A stretch of DNA of 64,000 nucleotides from JAANXG01 sp963731035. GTDB lineage: Bacteria > Pseudomonadota > Gammaproteobacteria > Arenicellales > JAANXG01. The DNA lies in NCBI GenBank assembly GCA_963731035.1, contig CAVSUY010000004.1:24457-88456 (forward strand). Direction: 5' to 3'. The notes beneath the pieces are model-generated. The model did no database searches. It had not been told where the DNA came from and saw nothing but the letters and a program-made list of their open reading frames with translations. Positions 14,835 to 23,256 of the stretch are shown piece after piece (within the stretch, counting starts at the first letter, position 1; every line of letters begins with the position of its first letter). The translations under genes were made by a program, and so were the position numbers.

Positions 14835-17120
14835 ATGCTGTCCGACGAACTTGAACAAACACTGAACTCCGCGATCCAGCTCGCCCGCGACGAACGACAC
14901 GAGCTCATCACCGTGGAGCACCTGCTCATGGCGCTGCTGGACAATAGCGCCGCCAACCAGGTGCTGCGGGCCTGCGGGGGCAATATAGAAGTCCTGCGAC
15001 AGGAGCTCGGAGAGTTTCTGTCGATGCAGGTCCCGAGCATTGCCGAGGATTCCGACGACGACACCCAGCCCAGCCTGGGCTTCCAACGGGTCATACAACG
15101 CGCGGTTCTGCACGTGCAAAGCTCCGGCAAGAAGGAGGTCTCCGGGGAAAACGTGCTGGTGGCGATTTTTGCCGAGAAGGATTCTCATGCCGTGTACTTC
15201 CTGCACAAGCAGGACATCACCCGCTTCGACGTGGTGAACTACATCGCCCACGGCATCTCGAAAGTCAGCGACGGCATGTCGGAGCTTCCCGCCCCCGACG
15301 AGCAGGTCGAGACGGATCAGGAGAATCAGCAGCAGAGTCCGCTGGAAGCGTTCGCGGTGGATCTCAATGCGCAGGCGCGAGCCGGCCGCATCGACCCGCT
15401 GATTGGGCGCAACAACGAGCTCGACCGCACCATCCAGATTCTCAGCCGTCGGCGCAAGAACAATCCCTTGTATGTCGGCGAGGCCGGGGTCGGCAAGACC
15501 GCTATCGCCGAAGGTTTGGCCAAGAAGATCGTCGATGGGGACGTGCCCGAGGTGTTGGCCCACAGCAATGTTTACGCTCTGGACATGGGCGCGCTTCTGG
15601 CGGGGACCAAGTATCGCGGCGATTTCGAGCAGCGTCTCAAGGCGGTCCTGGCGCAGCTCGCCAAAAAGGACGGCGCGATTCTGTTCATCGACGAGATTCA
15701 CACCATCATCGGCGCCGGCGCCGCCTCCGGCGGGGCCATGGACGCGTCGAACCTGCTCAAGCCGGTGCTGGCTTCCGGTGAGTTGAAGTGCATCGGGTCT
15801 ACGACCTACCAGGAATACCGAGGGATCTTCGAGAAAGACCGGGCGCTGTCGCGCCGGTTCCAGAAGATCGACGTAGTGGAGCCCAGCATCGAGGAAACCG
15901 TAGAGATTCTGAACGGCCTCAAGTCCCGCTTCGAGGAGCATCACGACATTCGTTACACGCGCCAGGCGCTGCGCAGCGCCGCGGAGCTATCGGCACGCTA
16001 TATCACCGACCGGTTCCTGCCGGACAAGGCTATCGATGTCATCGATGAGGCCGGCGCCAGCATGCAGTTGTTGAGCCCGAGCAAGCGCAAGAAGACGATC
16101 GGTGTGGGGGATATAGAGAATATCGTCGCCAAGATCGCCCGCATCCCCCCGAAGAGCGTCTCCGCGCGGGATAAGGATGCGTTGCGGACACTCGAGCGCG
16201 ACCTCAAGCTGGTGGTCTTCGGCCAGGACGACGCGATCTCGGCGCTGGCTTCGGCCATAAAGATGTCGAGGTCGGGTCTTGGCAACAGCGACCGGCCCAT
16301 TGCCTCGTTTCTGTTCTCCGGCCCGACCGGCGTCGGCAAGACCGAGGTGACGCGCCAGCTTGCCCAGACCATGGGAATCGAGCTGATCCGCTTCGACATG
16401 TCCGAGTACATGGAGCGGCACACGGTTTCCCGGCTGATAGGCGCCCCTCCGGGCTACGTCGGCTTCGACCAGGGCGGGTTGATGACCGACGCCATTATCA
16501 AGCACCCGCACTCGGTGCTGCTTCTCGACGAGATAGAAAAGGCGCACCAGGACGTATTCAACCTCCTGCTGCAGGTGCTCGACTATGGCACCTTGACGGA
16601 CAACAATGGCCGCAAAGCCGACTTCCGCAACGTGATCATCGTCATGACTACCAACGCGGGTGCGCAGCGGATGGCGCGCAATGTCATGGGCTTCAAGTCG
16701 CAGGACCACAGCAAGGATGACCTGGAAGAGATTACGAACCTTTTTTCGCCGGAGTTCCGCAACCGCCTCGACGCCATCATCCCGTTCAAGTCCCTGGATG
16801 AGGAGACGGTACGCAGCGTGGTGGACAAGTTCGTTCTGGAGGTCGAGGCCCAGCTCGCCGACAAGAACGTGTCCCTGGATGTGGACGAGGATGCCCGCCG
16901 CTGGTTGGCGCGCCACGGGCACGATCCGGCGATGGGCGCACGTCCCATGGCCAGGCTTATCCGCGAGAAGATCAAGCGCGCTCTGGCCGACGAGCTGCTC
17001 TTCGGGAAGCTGGCGGGCGGCGGAGAGGTAGGCATCAGCGTGGTTGACGACGAGTTGTCATTCGACGTGCGTCCCGCCAGGAACGCCAGCGACCGCAACG
17101 CGCAAACCGAGCCCGAGTAG
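14835..17120 (+). CDS. clpA: ATP-dependent protease ATP-binding subunit ClpA
   Basis: 761 residues, the size of E. coli ClpA (758). It unfolds substrates for ClpP. Order: N-domain (1-145) that docks ClpS, AAA-1 with Walker A GEAGVGKT at 215-222 and LFIDEIHT, and AAA-2 with Walker A GPTGVGKT at 496-503 and LLLDEIEKAH. Six bases separate it from clpS, so the pair is an operon. ClpP is not in the window. The C-terminal tail is rich in N, R and E and varies between species. Confidence 0.97.
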   Translation: MLSDELEQTLNSAIQLARDERHELITVEHLLMALLDNSAANQVLRACGGNIEVLRQELGEFLSMQVPSIAEDSDDDTQPSLGFQRVIQRAVLHVQSSGKKEVSGENVLVAIFAEKDSHAVYFLHKQDITRFDVVNYIAHGISKVSDGMSELPAPDEQVETDQENQQQSPLEAFAVDLNAQARAGRIDPLIGRNNELDRTIQILSRRRKNNPLYVGEAGVGKTAIAEGLAKKIVDGDVPEVLAHSNVYALDMGALLAGTKYRGDFEQRLKAVLAQLAKKDGAILFIDEIHTIIGAGAASGGAMDASNLLKPVLASGELKCIGSTTYQEYRGIFEKDRALSRRFQKIDVVEPSIEETVEILNGLKSRFEEHHDIRYTRQALRSAAELSARYITDRFLPDKAIDVIDEAGASMQLLSPSKRKKTIGVGDIENIVAKIARIPPKSVSARDKDALRTLERDLKLVVFGQDDAISALASAIKMSRSGLGNSDRPIASFLFSGPTGVGKTEVTRQLAQTMGIELIRFDMSEYMERHTVSRLIGAPPGYVGFDQGGLMTDAIIKHPHSVLLLDEIEKAHQDVFNLLLQVLDYGTLTDNNGRKADFRNVIIVMTTNAGAQRMARNVMGFKSQDHSKDDLEEITNLFSPEFRNRLDAIIPFKSLDEETVRSVVDKFVLEVEAQLADKNVSLDVDEDARRWLARHGHDPAMGARPMARLIREKIKRALADELLFGKLAGGGEVGISVVDDELSFDVRPARNASDRNAQTEPE

Positions 17121-17140
17121 GCCCGGCCAGGGCAGGCGCC

Positions 17141-17430
17141 TCATTCGTGGATCGCGGATTGTGGATCGCGGCTGAAGCCGCTCCTACAATCCCGGGTTTG
17201 GCAGTACGCTGATCCCCGGATTGTGGGAGCCTGATTCCTGGATCGCGGATTGTGGATCGCGGCTGAAGCCGCTCCTACAATCCCGGGTTTGGCAGTACGC
17301 TGATCCCCGGATTGTGGGAGCCTCATTCCTGGATCGCGGATTGTGGATCGCGGCTGAAGCCGCTCCTACAATCCCGGGTTTGGCAGTACGCTGATCCCCG
17401 GATTGTAGGAGCGGCTTCAGCCGCGATCGG
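17141..17430. repeat. Triplicated 91-bp tandem repeat with REP cores
   Basis: Three copies with a 91-bp period begin at 17141, 17232 and 17323. Each holds ggatcgcggctgaagccgc tcctacaat, a REP-type half, then cgggtttggcagtacgctgatccccgg. The copies are almost identical apart from one or two bases at the joints. The third is followed by gtaggagcggcttcagccgcgatc, an inverted REP partner that closes the array. No coding capacity is apparent; open frames across it are periodic artefacts. The rest of 17121-17589 holds a purine-rich dispersed repeat near 17469-17512 and nothing else recognised. Confidence 0.85.
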
Positions 17431-17589
17431 GCGGAGGTCCCTCACTCCCGCAGGATGATGTGGCGACAGATCACCCTCTCCCCGCACGCGGGGGAGGGGA
17501 CTGGGGTGGGGGACAGCGCGTGACGCCGCATGTTCGCCCTTCCCGGTTCCAAACATGCGTGGGTACCAAAGGGGCTGCGTTCCATTGCC

Positions 17590-18312
17590 CTACACGCCGT
17601 CGCTGGCCGTCAACTCCATGGTGGTAACACGGAACTTGCGTCGTTCCACGATCTTGACGGCGATATTCTGCTTGTCCGGGGCCACCCAGATCGACAGCGT
17701 CTTGTCGGGAGAGTCGGCCCGCTGCTGATCGATCCGCACGGTGTCAAACTCGCCGGCCGGAACCTTGATCGTCTCGTGGCTCACCTTTATGTCTTCGAAG
17801 TGCCGCATCACTTCTCCCCCGAGAATATGGATGGACGGATAGTCCTTGAGGGAAATCCTGTCGGCGGCCGCAAAGGCAAAGGGTACGGTGCAGTTGTCAA
17901 TGACGTAGCCGGTCAGCGGAATGTCCAGCACGTTGCCGTCCTTGTATCGAACTTTCATCTCGTTCCACAAAAAGTCGGCGGAATGAGTGTAGGCGTCACG
18001 CCCGTCTTTCTCTATGCTGTAGCGCCGCGGCTTGATCTCCATACTGTCGGATACCGAGAAATCGCACTCTTCATGCAAGGACCCTCCCAGCAGTATCGCC
18101 GCCAAGCCCTCGGCGCGCGTGTCCGAGCGCACGTGGTACATGTCTCCCTGCCGGCTGATGCTGACAACAAGAAAACCGAGCTCGGTATCGTAGAGTCTGA
18201 CGTCGTAGGTCAGTTTCGCGGAATCTGGCAGCTGAGCGAGATCGGGCCTGGCGGCCAGGGCCGCGCCGGTGGCGAGCAGGATGGTCAGGGCCAGGCGTAC
18301 CTTGGATTTCAT
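17590..18312 (-). CDS. DUF3108-type exported protein
   Basis: 240 residues from the ATG at 18312, with a Sec signal peptide (about 1-20). The body (AKLTYDVRLYDTELGFLVVSISRQGD and later VIDNCTVPFAFA) matches the DUF3108 family of periplasmic proteins usually found beside purMN. Its ATG overlaps the purN TGA by four bases (ATGA, 18309-18312), so it is coupled to purine genes, though no purine role is known. Function unknown. Confidence 0.85.
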   Translation of the reverse strand: MKSKVRLALTILLATGAALAARPDLAQLPDSAKLTYDVRLYDTELGFLVVSISRQGDMYHVRSDTRAEGLAAILLGGSLHEECDFSVSDSMEIKPRRYSIEKDGRDAYTHSADFLWNEMKVRYKDGNVLDIPLTGYVIDNCTVPFAFAAADRISLKDYPSIHILGGEVMRHFEDIKVSHETIKVPAGEFDTVRIDQQRADSPDKTLSIWVAPDKQNIAVKIVERRKFRVTTMELTASDGV

Positions 18313-18989
18313 ACCGTCACCGTCTTCGCACCCGACACCGGATCCCGACCCGGAGACAGTCCCTGCTCCGGATCCACTCTGCCGTCCAGCAAGACCTGTC
18401 CATTGTGAACCGACAGGCGTTGTTGGGCGATCCACAGCACCGCCGTCGGCAGGATGCGATGCTCCACAGCCTGCACCTTCCGCTGCAGGGTCTCCGGGGT
18501 ATCGGACGCCTCGACGTCCACCCGGCCCTGAATGACCACTGGCCCGGCGTCCAGCTTATCGGTCACGAAGTGCACGCTGGCGCCGTGTACACGGTCGCCG
18601 TGCTCCAGCGCCCGCCGATGAGTATGCAGCCCGGGGTACTTGGGCAACAGAGACGGGTGCAGGTTAACCAGGCGATTTCTGTAGTGCGCGACGAACTCGG
18701 GTTGGAGTATGCGCATGAACCCCGCCAGCACCACCAGCCCGGGGTCGTAGTGATCGACGCGCTCCGCCAGGGCCCGGCAGAATTCCCGCGGGGTGTCGAA
18801 GCTGCGATGGTCCACAACATGGGACGGGATGCCGGCATTGCCGGCTCGAACGAGACCATAGGCATCCGGTTCGTTGCTGACCACGGCGCGAATAACGATG
18901 GGCAGCGTTCCAGCCTTGGCGTGGTCGATCAGCACCTGCAGGTTGCTGCCGTTTCCGGAGACCAGTACGACGATGGGCAGGTCAGTCAT
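18309..18989 (-). CDS. purN: Phosphoribosylglycinamide formyltransferase
   Basis: Transfers a formyl group from 10-formyl-THF to GAR in purine synthesis. 226 residues from the ATG at 18989. VSGNGSNLQ binds the phosphate; NLHPSLLPKYPGLHTH holds the catalytic Asn and His, and FVTDKLDAGPVV the catalytic Asp. The start overlaps the end of purM by eight bases. A 13-codon N-terminal extension in the open frame lacks similarity to the family and was not used. Confidence 0.96.
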   Translation of the reverse strand: MTDLPIVVLVSGNGSNLQVLIDHAKAGTLPIVIRAVVSNEPDAYGLVRAGNAGIPSHVVDHRSFDTPREFCRALAERVDHYDPGLVVLAGFMRILQPEFVAHYRNRLVNLHPSLLPKYPGLHTHRRALEHGDRVHGASVHFVTDKLDAGPVVIQGRVDVEASDTPETLQRKVQAVEHRILPTAVLWIAQQRLSVHNGQVLLDGRVDPEQGLSPGRDPVSGAKTVTV

Positions 18990-20019
18990 GAATACGCACC
19001 ACCTCACCGTCAGGTGCGTGGGCACGGCCGATTTCCCATGCCTCTATCCCCCTGGAATTGAAATGCGCCAGGGTCTGCTTAGAGTCCGGCTCGGAAACGA
19101 CGAGCACCATGCCAAGGCCACAGTTGAACGTGCGAAGCATCTCGCTTTCATCGATGCGGCCGTGTTCCCGGATCCAGTCGAAGATGGCCGGCTGCCGCCA
19201 TGCCGACCTGCTCAATGTCACACCGGCGCACGGCGGCATCACCCGGGAGAGATTCGCCGCAATGCCGCCGCCGGTGATATGCGCAATCGCTTTCACCTTA
19301 ACCGACCGAATCAACTCCAGGACCGGTTTCACGTAAATATGGGTCGGCCGCAGAAGGTGGTCCCCCACGGTTTCGTCACCGAAAGGCGCGCTCAGATCAA
19401 GCCCTGCCGTTTCAATAACCTTGCGGATCAGGGAATAGCCGTTGGAGTGGGGGCCGGAGGAAGCGAGTCCGACCACGACGTCCCCTGGACGCACCGTGGA
19501 TCCGTCAATCACCGCGTCCTTCTCCACCGCGCCGACACAGAAACCGGCCAGATCGTATTCTCCGTCGGAGTACATCCCCGGCATCTCCGCGGTCTCGCCG
19601 CCGATCAGCGCCGCCCCGGCGAGTTCGCAGCCAGCCCCGATGCCCTCGATGACCGCTACAGCCACAGCCTGCGACAACCTGCCGGTGGCGAAGTAGTCCA
19701 GGAAAAACAGCGGCTCGGCCCCTTGAACCAGCACGTCGTTGACGCACATGGCCACCAGATCGATGCCGATGGTATTGTGCCGGTTCATCTCGACCGCGAG
19801 CTTGAGCTTGGTGCCGACACCGTCCGTGCCGGAAACGAGCACGGGATGGCGGAATCCCGGCGGGACCTCGAACAGGGCGCCGAAGCCGCCCAAGCCATCC
19901 AGCACGCCCTCGCGGCGCGTTCGGCCTGCGATGGGCTTGATGGCTTCAACCAAGGCGTCGCCGGCATCGATGTCGACGCCCGCGTTGCGGTAGCTCAGTG
20001 GAGGTTCGAGGGACGGCAT
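18982..20019 (-). CDS. purM: Phosphoribosylformylglycinamidine cyclo-ligase
   Basis: Closes the imidazole ring to form AIR. 345 residues from the ATG at 20019, equal to E. coli PurM. SYRNAGVDIDAGDALV at the start and the GTDGVGTKLKLA and LIGGETAEMPGMY motifs mark the PurM/AIRS fold and its ATP-binding site. purM, purN and the DUF3108 gene overlap and form one operon read leftward. It diverges from the phosphatidyltransferase gene. Confidence 0.97.
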   Translation of the reverse strand: MPSLEPPLSYRNAGVDIDAGDALVEAIKPIAGRTRREGVLDGLGGFGALFEVPPGFRHPVLVSGTDGVGTKLKLAVEMNRHNTIGIDLVAMCVNDVLVQGAEPLFFLDYFATGRLSQAVAVAVIEGIGAGCELAGAALIGGETAEMPGMYSDGEYDLAGFCVGAVEKDAVIDGSTVRPGDVVVGLASSGPHSNGYSLIRKVIETAGLDLSAPFGDETVGDHLLRPTHIYVKPVLELIRSVKVKAIAHITGGGIAANLSRVMPPCAGVTLSRSAWRQPAIFDWIREHGRIDESEMLRTFNCGLGMVLVVSEPDSKQTLAHFNSRGIEAWEIGRAHAPDGEVVRIHD

Positions 20020-20233
20020 GGTCAAAAATATTACGGAGCGCGGCCGGAATTCTACCTGAATCGCAGACAGTGCGTAGCCTCGATTACCGCGTAGGGTACC
20101 CGGATTCCGGATGAAATGTGAAGGAACGACAGCCTGTCGAACACGCCGTTCGTCCAGTATTCCTCGTCCGGACTGCGGCCCCGCCGTCCGCATCCTCCAC
20201 CGGGGCCTTTGCCGCTCCCGGAACATCTACGGT

Positions 20234-20857
20234 ATGCTTGGCCCAATCTCGACAGCAACCCGCTCGCTGGAACACGCTAGCCCCTTGGTCGTCGTTTCTT
20301 ATATCCCGAATCTGCTGACCGTGCTGCGCATTGCGGCTGCTCCCGTGCTGATCATGCTCCTCAAGTACGAGATGTTCCCCGGTGCGCTTCTGCTGTTCGT
20401 TCTGGCGGGTATCTCGGATGGGCTTGATGGATACATCGCCAAGCGCTTTCGCTATCAGACGCGCCTGGGCGCGATACTCGACCCGGTGGCCGACAAGGTA
20501 CTGTTGGTGAGCTGTTTCGTCGTGTTGACGGTCATGAACCATATCCCGTTCTGGCTGCTGGTGGTCGTGGTGTTCCGGGACATCGTCATAGTGGGTGGCT
20601 ACCTGCTGCTGGTGATCCTCGAGGGCGGCGTGAAGATGAATCCCAGCCGGATAAGTAAGCTCAATACCGTCTTTCAGATCTGCCTGATCGCCGCTGTGCT
20701 GATCAAGCTGGCCGTGGGAAACCAGGTCGCCTTCGTCATACCAGGCTTGATAGCGCTCGTCACAATCACGTCGGTCATGAGCGGTGCTCACTACGTATGG
20801 GTTTGCGCGTTTCGACGGGATGGCGTAGCTGTCGACACGGTGGGGCAGGAGAAGTGA
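20234..20857 (+). CDS. CDP-alcohol phosphatidyltransferase family protein
   Basis: 207 residues with about five membrane segments. The family signature D-G-x2-(A/D)-x-(R/K)-x8-G-x3-D-x3-D is present as DGLDGYIAKRF...RLGAILDPVADK, so it should transfer a phosphatidyl group from CDP-diacylglycerol to an alcohol. The resemblance is to PgsA, but a gene of this kind beside hda is often a second family member, so glycerophosphate as acceptor is not certain. Its TGA overlaps the hda GTG start. Confidence 0.88.
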   Translation: MLGPISTATRSLEHASPLVVVSYIPNLLTVLRIAAAPVLIMLLKYEMFPGALLLFVLAGISDGLDGYIAKRFRYQTRLGAILDPVADKVLLVSCFVVLTVMNHIPFWLLVVVVFRDIVIVGGYLLLVILEGGVKMNPSRISKLNTVFQICLIAAVLIKLAVGNQVAFVIPGLIALVTITSVMSGAHYVWVCAFRRDGVAVDTVGQEK

Positions 20858-21558
20858 GCAGGCAACTGGCACTCAAGGTCGGCCTGTCCGACTTTGCCTG
20901 CTTCGAGAATTTTCATGCCGGTCCCAATCGCGAGGCGGTCGCCGCAATCCGGGAGGCCGCATGGGCCCGCCCGGTCCTGTTGTGCATTCATGGTCCCTCG
21001 GGGACGGGCAAGTCCCATCTGTTGTACGCCGCGCTGAAGGAGGCCGGTGCGCGTGGACGCCCCGCCGCCTACAGCTCACGTGCGGCTGCAAGGCCCGGGA
21101 CGGCGGAATGGCTGGACCTGCCCGGGGACGGTTTGGTTTGTATCGACGACATAGGAGAGAATCTCTCACCCGCGGAGGGGGAGGCGCTGTTCCGCCTCTA
21201 TGAGAGTTCCCGCAACCGGGAGGGTTCGCTCGTGCTGAGTTCTCGTCTGCCGCCCTCGGGGATTGACTGGGGACTGGCGGACCTGCGCAGCCGGGTGCAG
21301 AGCGGCCTGGTGTACCGCCTGGCGCCGCTGGGAGAATGGGAACTCGAGGAAGCACTTCGCCTGCGTGCGGGACACCGGGGAATATACCTGTCCGATGACG
21401 TGGTCCGGTTCGTGCTCCGGCGCTATGAGCGCACTCCCGCCTCGCTTTTCAGGCTGCTGGACCGAATCGATTCGGAATCCCTGGCGAGGAAAAGGAGAAT
21501 CACCGTTCCTTTTCTTCGGGCCCTGGAAGCCGACGGCGGGGACACGGCGCCGACGTAG
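20854..21558 (+). CDS. hda: DnaA regulatory inactivator Hda
   Basis: 234 residues starting at GTG 20854, which overlaps the upstream TGA (GTGA). E. coli Hda has 233. It is a DnaA-like AAA+ protein that, with the sliding clamp, stimulates ATP hydrolysis by DnaA. SRQLALKVGLSD near the N-terminus is the clamp-binding region (QLxLxx). The Walker A region reads GPSGTGKSHLL and the sensor/Walker B CIDDIGEN. The domain III-like lid follows. The ATG at 20797 in the open frame overlaps the upstream gene and is not favoured. Confidence 0.93.
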   Translation: MSRQLALKVGLSDFACFENFHAGPNREAVAAIREAAWARPVLLCIHGPSGTGKSHLLYAALKEAGARGRPAAYSSRAAARPGTAEWLDLPGDGLVCIDDIGENLSPAEGEALFRLYESSRNREGSLVLSSRLPPSGIDWGLADLRSRVQSGLVYRLAPLGEWELEEALRLRAGHRGIYLSDDVVRFVLRRYERTPASLFRLLDRIDSESLARKRRITVPFLRALEADGGDTAPT

Positions 21559-21590
21559 GGACGCAGGGCGGTACACGTGGATTGCGCGCG

Positions 21591-22193
21591 TTATTCGACA
21601 CCGCGGCGAAGCTTCAAAGCCGCGTCGGCCAGCCGGCGGCCGAGGGCGATGCACAATTCCGCTTCTTCGTCGCTGATCGGGAGCTCATTGTGGAGGCCGG
21701 CAACGTGGCTGGCACCGTAAGGTGTGCCGCCGCTGCGGGTTCGGTAGAGGCCGGATTCAGTGTACGGCAGCCCCACCAGGAGCATACCGTGGTGCAGCAG
21801 CGGCAGCATCATTGAAAGCAAGGTCGACTCCTGTCCCCCGTGCAGTGAACCGGTGGACGTGAACACGGCGGCGGGCTTGCCGCTCAATACCCCCGACAGC
21901 CACAGTCCCGCAGTGGAGTCCAGAAAGTACTTCATTGCCGCTGCCATGTTGCCGAACCGCGTTGGGCTTCCCAATGCCAGTCCGATGCATTCGTACAGAT
22001 CCCGGTGCTCGGCATACGGGTCGCCGGAAGCCGGAACCGGGTCCTCGGACGATTCCACGACGGCCGACACCCGTGGCACGGTGCGCAACCGGGCCTGGAC
22101 CTCGCCGGTGGACTCCACGCCCCTGGCCACGAGGTTGGCCATGCGTCGAACCGCCCCGTGGCGGCTGTAGTACAGCACCAGGATCTCGTCCAT
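21591..22193 (-). CDS. wrbA: NAD(P)H:quinone oxidoreductase, WrbA type
   Basis: 200 residues, flavodoxin-like fold. ILVLYYSRHGAVRRMA is the FMN phosphate loop, SPTRFGNMAAAMKYFLD the WrbA signature loop, and STGSLHGGQE the second FMN contact. Reduces quinones by two electrons, limiting semiquinone stress. The start lies one base after the ArsC-like stop, so the two form an operon. Confidence 0.92.
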   Translation of the reverse strand: MDEILVLYYSRHGAVRRMANLVARGVESTGEVQARLRTVPRVSAVVESSEDPVPASGDPYAEHRDLYECIGLALGSPTRFGNMAAAMKYFLDSTAGLWLSGVLSGKPAAVFTSTGSLHGGQESTLLSMMLPLLHHGMLLVGLPYTESGLYRTRSGGTPYGASHVAGLHNELPISDEEAELCIALGRRLADAALKLRRGVE

Positions 22194-22194
22194 A

Positions 22195-22542
22195 TCAGAG
22201 TATCTCGAGCACCGCTTCGGGCGGCCTCCCGATCCGGGCGCGTTTCCCCGCCACCACGATGGGACGCTGGATCAGGATCGGGTTCCGGACCATGGCTTCG
22301 ACCAACTGCTCGCGACTGAGGGACTCGTCGTCGAGTCCGTTCTCTTTGTACACTGGTTCTTCCGTTCGCATCGCCTGGCGTGGCTCGACGCCGAGGAGAT
22401 CGATTATCCGCATCAACTCGGCCGCACACGGAGGTGTTGAAAGATAGTCGACGATCTGCACATCCACATCGTGTTCACGGAGGATTTGCAAAGTCTGCCT
22501 CGACTTGGAGCATCGAGGATTATGGTAAAGCGTGACCGACAT
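22195..22542 (-). CDS. arsC: Arsenate reductase (glutaredoxin) family protein
   Basis: 115 residues from the ATG at 22542 with the thioredoxin-fold NPRCSKSRQTL motif (nucleophile Cys11) and the triple-arginine-type region around QRPIVVAGKRARIGRPPE. Family members reduce arsenate with glutathione and glutaredoxin, but ArsC and the related Spx/YffB-like proteins are not separated well by sequence and no other ars gene is nearby, so arsenate as substrate is likely but not proven. Operon with wrbA. Confidence 0.87.
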   Translation of the reverse strand: MSVTLYHNPRCSKSRQTLQILREHDVDVQIVDYLSTPPCAAELMRIIDLLGVEPRQAMRTEEPVYKENGLDDESLSREQLVEAMVRNPILIQRPIVVAGKRARIGRPPEAVLEIL

Positions 22543-22673
22543 TCGAGTCCCATTATTTCGCCACAACCGGTTTGTTGACACCCCAAAAACGAGGTGATAA
22601 TTTGGCCTGTAGCGACGATAAACATGCGCTATAATTAGTCAAATATCAAATTCTGTCCCATGGGAGGAACATA

Positions 22674-23111
22674 ATGACGTCACTAAGAAGCGCCGTAAAG
22701 TTGCTGGGGGTCGGAATCCTGGCGTCCGTCATGTCGACCGGCTGTATCCTTGCCAAGAAACCCGGGGGCAAGGAAGAGATGGCCATGGCTCCGCAGAAAG
22801 AAGAGCAACCGGCCGAGAAGAAGATGATGGAGAACGACATGTATACGGTGGTCGCCGGCGATTGCCTGTGGTGCATCTCCGCGAAGTCCCAGATCTACGG
22901 AGATCCCTACAAGTGGCCACTGATTTACCGCAAGAATATTGCCAAGATCGGCGATGCCGATCTCATCTATCCGGGACAGGAGTTCGAGATTGATCGTAAC
23001 CTGACGCCCGAGCTGGTTGCGAATGCGGTCACGCACGCAAAGACCCGCGGCGCCTGGACCCTGGGTGTACCGGAAGTTTCCGACATCCAGTACATCGCCG
23101 ACAATCCCTGA
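22674..23111 (+). CDS. LysM-domain lipoprotein-like protein
   Basis: 145 residues. The N-terminus has a signal sequence ending in MSTGC, a weak lipobox with Cys24 as the likely lipidated residue, then an acidic/Lys-rich linker and one LysM domain (about 56-105) that should bind peptidoglycan. The usual GDTLWGIS reads GDCLWCIS, so two extra cysteines, unusual for LysM, are spaced to allow a disulfide. The C-terminal part is unknown. A strong terminator follows at 23139. Confidence 0.85.
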   Translation: MTSLRSAVKLLGVGILASVMSTGCILAKKPGGKEEMAMAPQKEEQPAEKKMMENDMYTVVAGDCLWCISAKSQIYGDPYKWPLIYRKNIAKIGDADLIYPGQEFEIDRNLTPELVANAVTHAKTRGAWTLGVPEVSDIQYIADNP

Positions 23112-23138
23112 TTAGTGACGCACGGATCGAGGTAGGAC

Positions 23139-23166
23139 AAAGGCCCCGTTTAAGGGGCCTTTCTTC
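23139..23166 (+). terminator. Rho-independent terminator of the LysM gene
   Basis: aaaggcccc and ggggccttt form a 9-bp stem around a short gtttaa loop and are followed by a T-rich tail (ttcttct). Located 27 bp after the LysM stop. Confidence 0.85.
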
Positions 23167-23256
23167 TGTTGAAGTCCGCGGATCTGTCCCGCGACATGGT
23201 TTCGCCACCACGACCGCATTGACGCGCTATGCGCGAGCGAAGCCGTATGCCTTGCG

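Noticed and set aside
14469..15944. 491-codon open frame antisense to clpA
   Set aside because: It is the shadow of clpS/clpA in high-GC sequence; residues show no family and it has no ribosome-binding site of its own.
17141..17430. CRISPR array
   Set aside because: The repeat period is 91 bp with the repeated part nearly full length and no variable spacers; REP cores explain it better.
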